A stretch of DNA of 64,000 bases, from NCBI GenBank assembly GCA_963710615.1, contig CAVQBF010000002.1:186001-250000 (forward strand), given 5' to 3'. The notes under the pieces are model-generated. The model made no database searches and was not told the DNA's origin. It worked only from the letters and a program-made list of their open reading frames with translations. The stretch comes from GCA-2746605 sp963710615. GTDB taxonomy: Bacteria; Bacteroidota; Ignavibacteria; Ignavibacteriales; Melioribacteraceae. The first letter of the stretch is position 1, and the number at the start of each line of letters is the position of its first letter. The position numbers and the translations under genes are program-made. Shown here piece after piece: positions 55,150 through 62,936 of the stretch.

Positions 55150-58100
55150 TTAATTTATCAAATAATTTTTTGTAATTACAGAGTTGTTATACTTGTTGAG
55201 TGCCTCTAAATAATTCATTTCTATCTTAACAGCACGTTCTGTCAGTTGAATATATTCAAGAAAATCAATATCCCCATTTTGAAAAGTTTTATTTGAAGCA
55301 TTCAATAATTCTTTAACAAGATTTTTCCCTGAGCTTTCATAATATTGTATCTCTTTTTCGTACAATTCTAAATCTGACTGCAGAATATTGGATTTTGCTT
55401 TAAGTTTTGCTCTGTAGTCGTTGAAATTTTCAATTTGAATTTGTTCAGTTATTTGTGATGCTTCCATTTGTGCAACTTGAGGAAACACCCAAAGTGGCAG
55501 TGTTAAACCAATTTCAAATCCATTATACTTGTTGGGTGTTAATCCATTATTAAAGCTATGGAAAAAACCAAGATTTATATTTGGAAGAAGTTTTTGTGTT
55601 TCTAAACTTGCCTCGTATTCAGCAATTGAAATCATTTTTGAATGATATTTTATTCCAGGATTATTATTTATATCTGTTTGAGTTAAAGCGAGCTTTGGTA
55701 ATTTTATGTTTGGCAAAACGTAGTCAGAATCAGTTTGAAGCAAGCTCATAAGAATTTCATAATTATTTTTAATCTTTTCTTCTGCATTTTGAAGTTGCAA
55801 ATTAACTTCTTTCTGCTTTGCTTCAGCGGTAAGTAGTTCTATATAATTTGTTTCACCAAGCTCATATCGTCTCTTGGCAGCTGTGGCGAATCCAACAAAA
55901 AGTGAATCCAAATAGACATATCGTTCTTTTACATTTTGCCAATAGACAGCAGAATAATAAACTTTTGAAACTTCTTGCTTCAAAAGGATTTCATTCATTT
56001 TATACTTTTCACTTTGTGCTTCCATTTGTGATCTGTTTGCACTATGCTGAGTAAAATATGTAGTTGGAAATCTAATGGATTGTCTAATACCCACGATATT
56101 AAGCTGTAAATTATTCTCCCCAAAATTGCTTTCATCAGAATTATAATATATTTCTGTATCCCCAAGATCAAACGTGGTATTCATTAGACTTTCAGATTTG
56201 TCAACAGAAAGGGAAGCTGCTTTTAATTCGGCATTATTCTTTAACGCTAGTGAAATTGCTTCATCAATACTTAATTCGATTTTATCATTTTGTGAATGTG
56301 TAATTACTGGTAAAACAAAAATTAATAAAATAATGAACATTGTGATATTAGTTTTTGGTAGCTTGAAGTTAATTTTTCTGTCCAGCAGACTGTAAAGTAC
56401 GGGTAGAACTATCATAGTAAGAAAAGTAGCAGTTATTAATCCACCGACAACAACAGTAGCTAGCGGTCTTTGCACTTCTGCACCTGCGGATGTAGAAACA
56501 GCCATTGGTAAAAATCCTAACGCAGCAGCTCCAGCAGTTAATAGAACTGGTCTAAGTCTATTTTTTGTCCCCATAATTATTCTTTCACTTATATCCGTGA
56601 TTCCTTCTTCCTTTAATTCCTTGAAGTGTTCAATTAAAACTATTCCATTTAAGACGGCAATACCGAAGAGTGCAATAAAACCAACACCCGCAGAAATACT
56701 AAAAGGCATTCCTCTTACATAAAGCAATAGAACTCCACCAACTGCAGCAAAGGGAATAGCGCTATAAATTATTGCGGCATCTTTAAATGAACCAAATGCA
56801 AAATGAAGCATGACAAAGATTAAAAATAGCGCAATTGGTACAGCTATTAGTAATCGAGACTTTGCATTTTCTAAGTTTTCAAATTGTCCACCATACGTAA
56901 TTGTATAACCAACGGGAAGTTTAATCTTTTGGTCTATAATTTTTTGAACATCTTCCACCACAGAAGCTAAATCTCTGTTACGCACATTAACTCCCACAAC
57001 AATACGTCTCCGTGTTTCATCTCTGGAAATTTTTGCTGGTGAAGCTGTGTATGAAATTTCTGCAAATTCACTAAGGGGTAAAGAACCACCACTTGGAATA
57101 GCAATAGAAGCGTTTTTTAGATCATCAATACTCGTTCTAAAGCGTTTATCAAAGCGAATAACTAAGTCAAATTGCTTCTCACCTTCAAAAACAGTCCCGG
57201 CCGTGAGTCCGGCAAATCCCATTGTAATTAGTTGGTTGAGATCGTCAACATTCAAATTATATTTTGCAATTTTTTGTCGGTTATAAATAACACTCATTTG
57301 TGGAAGCCCATCAATTTTTTCCACAATTATATCAGCTGCTCCTTCAATATTGCTTATTGCCTTCTCAATCTCTTTTGCTTTATTATACAGTATCTCTAAA
57401 TCTTCCCCAAATATTTTAATTGCCAAATCTGCTCTAACACCTGTTATCAGTTCATTAAATCTCATTTCTATTGGCTGGGTAAATTCATAATCAATACCTG
57501 GGATTACCGACAAAGCTTCTTTAAATTTATCAGCAAGTTCATCCTTACTTTCTGCACTAACCCACTCACTAATGGGCTTTAGTGTAATTATGACATCACT
57601 TTCTTCCATAGACATTGGATCAGTTGGAACTTCAGCTGCTCCAATTCTACTTACAACATCTTTCACTTCTGGAAATTGTTTAAGAATTTTTTCCATTCGA
57701 GTTGTTGTTTCAATCGTTTTGCCAAGAGAGGTTCCAGTTTTCAGAACTGGTTGAATCACAAAATCACCCTCATCAAGTGTTGGCACAAATTCTCCGCCCA
57801 TTCTAATAAATATAATTGTTGTGAAGAGTAGAGAGGCAATAGCTAAAACCATTACGCTTGTTTTATGTTTTAATGCCCAGTTAATAGATGGTTTATACAT
57901 GGTCATTAAAAAAGACATAAATTTAGCAGAAATATTATTTTTGTTTTCTGTAGATGGTTTTAGAAACATTGATGAAATTACCGGAACATAAGTAAATCCT
58001 AAAATCATTGTCCCGATTAAAGCAAAGACAAATACTAAGGCCATTGGCGTAAACATTTTTCCTTCAATTCCTGATAAAGAAAGAATAGGAATAAATACTA

Positions 58101-59484
58101 TTATTATAATTAGCTGACCAAAGACTGCTGAACGAGTCATTTGTGTTGTACTTTTATACACTATTTTTTCAATAAGCGATTTTTGATCGGCAGAAGCAAG
58201 TTCTGCTATTTTGTCTTTTTGTAACGTTATCTTATAAGCTATAAACTCTACAATGATTACAGCTCCGTCTATTATGATCCCAAAATCTATTGCTCCCAAA
58301 CTCATTAAGTTTGCATCCACCCCAAAGATGTACATCATTGAAAGTGCAAAAAGTAAACTAAGTGGGATAACGGATGCTACTACCAAACCAGAGCGAAGAT
58401 TTCCAAGTAGTAAAACAACAACGAATATTACAATTAAAAATCCGAGTATCAGATTTTCTGAAATTGTAAAGGTAGTTTTACCAATCAATTCACTTCTATC
58501 CAAAAAGCCGTTAATTTTAATTCCTTCAGGCAAAGTTTTTTGAATCTCTGCAACACGGTTTTTTACTCTTTCAATTGTAGCTTTGGAATTAGCATCTTTA
58601 AGCATCATTACTTGGCCTAAAACTTTCTCGCCTTCTCCATTTGCAGTAATCGCTCCAAATCTAGTTGCATAACCATAACCAACTTCAGCAAGATCACGCA
58701 CATAAATGGGTGTTCCATTTCGGTTTGATATGACAATATTTTCAATGTCTTCTAGTGAGTTTACTAATCCCTCACCTCTAATAAAATAACTTTGATTTAC
58801 TTTCTCAATATATCCGCCACCAGCAATGTTGTTGTTTTTCTCTAAAGCAGAATAAATCTCAGATACAGAAATATTCATTGCTCTTAACCTTTCGGGATTT
58901 ACAGCAACCTCATATTCTTTTAACTGTCCACCCCAAGTATTTACTTCTACAACTCCTTCAATTCCCGAAAGCTGGCGTCTCACATTCCAATCCTGTATTG
59001 TGCGCAACTCCATGATAGAATATTTCCCTTTGTGGGCTTCATCTACATCGATTATATATTGGTATATTTCACCAAGACCGGTAGAAATTGGACCCATAAA
59101 AGGAGTGCCGAATCCCTGAGGTATTTTTTCTTGAGCGCTTTTAATTTTTTCAGCAATCAACTGTCTTGGAAGGTAGGTTCCCATATCATCATCAAATACA
59201 ATTGTAACAACAGAGAGCCCAAATTTTGATACGGATCGTATCTCCTGAACTCCAGGCAAATTTGCCATTTCTAATTCAACCGGATATGTCAAGTATTTTT
59301 CAACATCCTCGGTGGATAAATTACGCGATGTGGAAATAACCTGAACTTGATTATTTGTAACATCCGGAACAGCACCAATTGGGATTTGTGTCAGGGAATA
59401 AATTCCAAAAATTACAAGAGCAAGGGTAAAAAGTAAAATAATAAGCTTATGGCTAATACTATACTGTACTATTTTTTCAATCAT
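55150..59484 (-). CDS. CzcA-type RND metal pump fused to a TolC-like outer membrane channel
   Basis: A 1444-residue fusion. Residues 1 to about 1030 form an RND transporter of the heavy-metal class. Helix 4 has DFGIIIDGAVIIVEF, with Asp400, Asp406 and Glu413; this pattern is the mark of CzcA-like Zn/Co/Cd (or Ni) pumps, unlike CusA. From about 1035 a hydrophobic, signal-like stretch (FIILLIFVLPVITHSQ) leads into an outer membrane efflux domain (LSIDEAISLALKNNAELKAASL; RYELGETNYIELLTAEAK). Such fusions occur in Bacteroidota. How the channel part reaches the outer membrane, with or without cleavage, is unknown. First gene of the operon. Confidence 0.93.
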   Translation of the reverse strand: MIEKIVQYSISHKLIILLFTLALVIFGIYSLTQIPIGAVPDVTNNQVQVISTSRNLSTEDVEKYLTYPVELEMANLPGVQEIRSVSKFGLSVVTIVFDDDMGTYLPRQLIAEKIKSAQEKIPQGFGTPFMGPISTGLGEIYQYIIDVDEAHKGKYSIMELRTIQDWNVRRQLSGIEGVVEVNTWGGQLKEYEVAVNPERLRAMNISVSEIYSALEKNNNIAGGGYIEKVNQSYFIRGEGLVNSLEDIENIVISNRNGTPIYVRDLAEVGYGYATRFGAITANGEGEKVLGQVMMLKDANSKATIERVKNRVAEIQKTLPEGIKINGFLDRSELIGKTTFTISENLILGFLIVIFVVVLLLGNLRSGLVVASVIPLSLLFALSMMYIFGVDANLMSLGAIDFGIIIDGAVIIVEFIAYKITLQKDKIAELASADQKSLIEKIVYKSTTQMTRSAVFGQLIIIIVFIPILSLSGIEGKMFTPMALVFVFALIGTMILGFTYVPVISSMFLKPSTENKNNISAKFMSFLMTMYKPSINWALKHKTSVMVLAIASLLFTTIIFIRMGGEFVPTLDEGDFVIQPVLKTGTSLGKTIETTTRMEKILKQFPEVKDVVSRIGAAEVPTDPMSMEESDVIITLKPISEWVSAESKDELADKFKEALSVIPGIDYEFTQPIEMRFNELITGVRADLAIKIFGEDLEILYNKAKEIEKAISNIEGAADIIVEKIDGLPQMSVIYNRQKIAKYNLNVDDLNQLITMGFAGLTAGTVFEGEKQFDLVIRFDKRFRTSIDDLKNASIAIPSGGSLPLSEFAEISYTASPAKISRDETRRRIVVGVNVRNRDLASVVEDVQKIIDQKIKLPVGYTITYGGQFENLENAKSRLLIAVPIALFLIFVMLHFAFGSFKDAAIIYSAIPFAAVGGVLLLYVRGMPFSISAGVGFIALFGIAVLNGIVLIEHFKELKEEGITDISERIIMGTKNRLRPVLLTAGAAALGFLPMAVSTSAGAEVQRPLATVVVGGLITATFLTMIVLPVLYSLLDRKINFKLPKTNITMFIILLIFVLPVITHSQNDKIELSIDEAISLALKNNAELKAASLSVDKSESLMNTTFDLGDTEIYYNSDESNFGENNLQLNIVGIRQSIRFPTTYFTQHSANRSQMEAQSEKYKMNEILLKQEVSKVYYSAVYWQNVKERYVYLDSLFVGFATAAKRRYELGETNYIELLTAEAKQKEVNLQLQNAEEKIKNNYEILMSLLQTDSDYVLPNIKLPKLALTQTDINNNPGIKYHSKMISIAEYEASLETQKLLPNINLGFFHSFNNGLTPNKYNGFEIGLTLPLWVFPQVAQMEASQITEQIQIENFNDYRAKLKAKSNILQSDLELYEKEIQYYESSGKNLVKELLNASNKTFQNGDIDFLEYIQLTERAVKIEMNYLEALNKYNNSVITKNYLIN

Positions 59485-59832
59485 TTATTTCTCGAATTAG
59501 TATCTATAAATTTTAAGACTTCCTTAGGATAAACTTAAATAGTTCTTGAGAAAATCTGAGATGCATAATTATTTTTAATAATAGTTTGATGGGATTTATG
59601 GTATTTGGATTCATTGTTAATGAAAAATAAACTTAAGGTGTATTAAAATATGCAAAATTGTCATTTGGAAATATATTAGAATAAGAAAATGATTAAACTA
59701 GGAAAAATAGTTCTGAGAGTTAGTATTTTATTTGCATGAATATCAGATCAATTTGAAAAGCTTAATTATCCATATAAAACTTAATTCTAAAAAAATATTA
59801 TATTTGCTTTCCTAAAAATTTAGTTGAGGTTT
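59485..59832. other. Divergent gap between the efflux operon and glyS
   Basis: AT-rich gap of about 340 bases. It holds the glyS -7 box at 59799-59806 and, on the minus strand, a weak TAAGTTTA element near 59533-59540 for the efflux operon. No RNA gene or metal-regulator gene was seen here, so the efflux operon's regulator must lie elsewhere. Confidence 0.5.
59799..59806 (+). promoter_or_regulatory. -7 box of glyS (TATATTTG)
   Basis: A perfect TAnnTTTG match. With transcription starting several bases later, the leader before the TTG at 59824 would be only about a dozen bases, against about 20 before the ATC at 59833. No TTG box at the usual spacing. Confidence 0.45.
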
Positions 59833-61317
59833 ATCATCGCAAAGAATAATAGAAACGAAATAATTGAAAAGATTGTTTCATTGGCAAAGAGAAAAGGATT
59901 TGTATTTCAATCAAGTGAGATTTATGGCGGACTTAACGGGTGCTGGGATTACGGTCCACTTGGAGTAGAACTTCTTAATAATATAAAGTCTGAATGGTGG
60001 AAGGCTATGACCTACCGTGAAGATGTTGAAGGACTTGATGCTGCAATCTTAATGCATCCAAAAGTTTGGGAGGCTTCCGGTCATGTTGAAAATTTCACCG
60101 ACCCAATGATTGACTGCAAACAGTGTAAATCAAGATTTAGAGTCGATACGTTAGGTGAACAAATTCCTGAGAAAAAGAAGAAAAAAGCATTAGAAGCTCT
60201 GAAGGAGACCATAAAGGAAAATACTGAAAAACAGCAAACTTTGGAAGATATCTATAAGAATCATTTAGATCTTGAAGAACAGTTCGAAATGATTATAGAA
60301 AAAATTGGTGAAGATTTATTAAGTACATTAAATTGTCCTAATTGTGGAACTGTAGGATCATTTACACCACCTCGCAGTTTTAATTTAATGTTTAAAACTT
60401 TTTTAGGTCCGGTTGAAAAATTAGAAAATGCAATCTATTTAAGACCGGAAACTGCACAAGGAATTTTTGTCAACTTCTTAAATGTTCAAAGTGCAAGCCG
60501 ACAGAAACTTCCATTTGGTATTGCCCAAATTGGTAAGGCTTTTCGTAATGAGATAAATACGAAGAACTTCTTATTCCGAACACGCGAATTTGAACAAATG
60601 GAAATGCAGTATTTTGTTAAACCGAGTGAAGATCAGCAAAATTATGATTCTTGGAAAGCCACCAGAATTGAATGGTACAAAAGTTTAGGAATGAGCGCAG
60701 AAAAATTAAGATACCATGATCATCCAAAAGATAAATTAGCACATTATGCCAAAGAGGCAACTGATATCGAATATGAGTTCCCATTTGGCTGGGGAGAAAT
60801 GGAAGGAATTCATAATAGAACAGATTTTGATCTTTCTCAGCATGAAAAATTCTCCGGTAAATCTCAAAAATATTTTGATGATGAACTAAAAGAAAAATAT
60901 ATTCCTTACGTAATTGAGACTTCTGCGGGGGCTTCAAGATCTTTTATGGCATTTTTAATTGATGCTTATAATGAAGAAGAAGTAAATAATGAAACTAGAG
61001 TAGTTCTTAAATTTCATCCGCGATTGGCACCAATTAAGGTTGCAATTCTGCCATTGGTTAATAAAGATGGAATGCCGGAAGTTGCTCGAGAGATTGAGTC
61101 AGATCTCCGCCCATTTATGAAAGTTTTTTATGATAATAAGGGTGCTGTTGGAAGAAGGTACAGACGACAAGATGAAGCCGGAACTCCTTTTTGTGTAACA
61201 GTTGATACTCAAACTTTTGAAGATAACACTGTTACAGTTAGAGATAGAGATAGTATGGAGCAAATTAGATTGGATAAAAAAGAATTGCTGAGTTACTTCT
61301 TAGATAAGTTAAGATAA
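59824..61317 (+). CDS. glyS: Glycyl-tRNA synthetase (dimeric class II type)
   Basis: About 495 residues: the alpha2-type enzyme with FVFQSSEIYGGLNGCWDYGPLGVELLNN at the N-terminus, RPETAQGIFVNFLNV, the motif 2 region IGKAFRNEI and RTREFEQMEMQYFV, and the anticodon domain with DEAGTPFCVTVDTQ. A Cys4 zinc-like pair (CKQC, CPNC) is present. The start is uncertain: TTG at 59824 has no ribosome site; ATC at 59833 is preceded by GAGG at 59826-59829 at good spacing, and family proteins begin nearby (MAKNNR-like). So ATC may be a rare start or a misread ATG. Confidence 0.93.
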   Translation: MRFIIAKNNRNEIIEKIVSLAKRKGFVFQSSEIYGGLNGCWDYGPLGVELLNNIKSEWWKAMTYREDVEGLDAAILMHPKVWEASGHVENFTDPMIDCKQCKSRFRVDTLGEQIPEKKKKKALEALKETIKENTEKQQTLEDIYKNHLDLEEQFEMIIEKIGEDLLSTLNCPNCGTVGSFTPPRSFNLMFKTFLGPVEKLENAIYLRPETAQGIFVNFLNVQSASRQKLPFGIAQIGKAFRNEINTKNFLFRTREFEQMEMQYFVKPSEDQQNYDSWKATRIEWYKSLGMSAEKLRYHDHPKDKLAHYAKEATDIEYEFPFGWGEMEGIHNRTDFDLSQHEKFSGKSQKYFDDELKEKYIPYVIETSAGASRSFMAFLIDAYNEEEVNNETRVVLKFHPRLAPIKVAILPLVNKDGMPEVAREIESDLRPFMKVFYDNKGAVGRRYRRQDEAGTPFCVTVDTQTFEDNTVTVRDRDSMEQIRLDKKELLSYFLDKLR

Positions 61318-61326
61318 AAATTACGC

Positions 61327-61363
61327 TTAAACCTCCGAGGTTTCAGAAACCTCGGAGGTTTAA
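61327..61363 (+). terminator. Nested palindromic terminator after glyS
   Basis: TTAAACCTCCGAGGTTT (61327-61343) pairs perfectly, 17 base pairs, with its complement at 61347-61363 around a 3-base loop. Each arm is itself a palindrome (AACCTC-C-GAGGTT), so two small hairpins are an alternative fold. The same core recurs at 62747. Confidence 0.8.
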
Positions 61364-61397
61364 ATTAACCCAACTAATTCACCACTCAATATTTGTA

Positions 61398-61428
61398 TTG
61401 ACAATTATAGATTATCCAATTACATTTT
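61398..61428 (+). promoter_or_regulatory. Serpin gene promoter (TTGACA, TACATTTT)
   Basis: TTG (61398-61400, in TTGACA) and TACATTTT (61421-61428) are separated by exactly 20 bases. The start codon is 25 bases further on. Same architecture as the rplM promoter. Confidence 0.55.
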
Positions 61429-61453
61429 TGGAAAATAATATCAGAGGTATGTG

Positions 61454-62686
61454 ATGTTAAAAAGAATTCTATTTGTATTTACCTTATTGTCATTTGTCTT
61501 CATCCAATGTTCAGATTCTATTACAGATCCCAAAGAAATTAGAGAGCTAACCGAAATTGAAAAGAAAGTCGTATCATCCTCCGAAGAGTTTGGACTAAAA
61601 CTGTTTAATCAAGTAAATACATTTGAAGGTGAAAAAAATATTTTTATTTCTCCGCTTAGTATTTCTATGGCGCTGGGAATGGCTCTTAATGGGGCAAACG
61701 GATCTACTTACGAAGCAATGCAGTCGACGCTTGAATTTAATTCATTGACCAATCAAGAAATTAATGAAGCTTACAATAGTTTAATTGAGCTTCTCACTCA
61801 AATTGATTCTGAAGTAATCTTTCAAATTGCAAACTCAATCTGGTATAAAAATACTATGCAGTTTGAGTCAGAATTTATTAATGTTAACAAAAAATATTTT
61901 GACGCAGAAGTTGCCGGATTAGATTTTAACGATCCCAATTCAGTTGATATCATTAATAATTGGGTTAACGGAAATACAAACGGTAAGATTACAAAAATTC
62001 TAGATGCAATTCCTGAAGCTGCGGTAATGTACCTAATAAATGCAATTTATTTTAAGGGTACTTGGCAGTATGAGTTTGATAAAGATGAAACCCGGGATGA
62101 TTCTTTTAACTTGCCGAATGGAGAAGATATTAGTTGTAAAATGATGGCTCAGACAAACGAAAATTTTTCTTACTTTGAAAATAACCAATTTCAAGCTATT
62201 GATCTGCCTTACGGTGATGGTCATTTTAGTATAACTATAATTTTACCAAATAATAATTTATCGGTTAATGAAATTATAAACCAATTAGATCTTCAAAACT
62301 GGAATAGTTGGCTTAGTAATTTCGAAAAGCAAACAGGGACTTTACAACTGCCCAAGTTTGAACTTGAATATGACTATACATTGAATGATGTTCTAAAAGC
62401 TTTAGGAATGGAAATCGCTTTTGTCCCAGAAATGGCTGATTTTACAAGATTGTATAAACCGGGCGGTATATTTATAAGTAACGTAAAACATAAAACATAT
62501 GTAAAACTTGATGAAGAAGGAACTGAAGCGGCTGCGGTTACCGCAGTTGAATTTGGGGCGACTTCAGTTGGACCCGGTGGCTTTTTTATGAGAGTCAATA
62601 GACCATTCATTATTGCAATTAGAGAACACAATTCGGGAAGTATATTATTCATGGGAAAAATTATTGAACCAGTTTGGAGCGAATGA
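61454..62686 (+). CDS. Serpin (serine protease inhibitor), lipoprotein
   Basis: A 410-residue serpin behind a lipoprotein signal ending FIQC (Cys at 19). Family segments are clear: NIFISPLSISMALGMALNGANGSTYEAM, NGKITKIL, YLINAIYFKGTWQYEF, and the ending FIIAIREHNSGSILFMGKI. The reactive loop hinge EEGTEAAAVTAVEF has the small residues needed for strand insertion, so it should be inhibitory. Counting from the hinge, P1-P1' would be Thr-Ser, which suggests an unusual target. It is probably anchored outward, guarding against proteases. Start: ATG at 61454, with AGAGG upstream. Confidence 0.93.
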   Translation: MLKRILFVFTLLSFVFIQCSDSITDPKEIRELTEIEKKVVSSSEEFGLKLFNQVNTFEGEKNIFISPLSISMALGMALNGANGSTYEAMQSTLEFNSLTNQEINEAYNSLIELLTQIDSEVIFQIANSIWYKNTMQFESEFINVNKKYFDAEVAGLDFNDPNSVDIINNWVNGNTNGKITKILDAIPEAAVMYLINAIYFKGTWQYEFDKDETRDDSFNLPNGEDISCKMMAQTNENFSYFENNQFQAIDLPYGDGHFSITIILPNNNLSVNEIINQLDLQNWNSWLSNFEKQTGTLQLPKFELEYDYTLNDVLKALGMEIAFVPEMADFTRLYKPGGIFISNVKHKTYVKLDEEGTEAAAVTAVEFGATSVGPGGFFMRVNRPFIIAIREHNSGSILFMGKIIEPVWSE

Positions 62687-62746
62687 AGTTTTAGGCAAGT
62701 AGTTGAAAATAGAACAAATAATTCAATATCTAAAATTCAGAAATAC

Positions 62747-62779
62747 AAACCTCCCAGGTTTTTAAAACCTCGGAGGTTT
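62747..62779 (+). terminator. Second AAACCTCC-type hairpin, after the serpin
   Basis: AAACCTCCCAGGTTTT (62747-62762) pairs with AAAACCTCGGAGGTTT (62764-62779) with one mismatch. It is a near copy of the element at 61327. Confidence 0.75.
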
Positions 62780-62936
62780 AATTTAGTAATTAGTGTAACT
62801 TTCTTCGGTGTTAATGCAAACGTATTTTATCAATTCATAGAAAATTAGCTTTATAAGAACAATACTACCTTTCATATTGTAAAAATCTTTCCTTATTTTT
62901 TAGTTCAATATTTAATTAAAAATCGCTAGGAGAAAA

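Noticed and set aside
53983..59484. Fusion of czcA and tolC as an assembly artefact
   Set aside because: The joined reading frame is continuous with normal motifs on both sides, and similar fusions are known in Bacteroidota.
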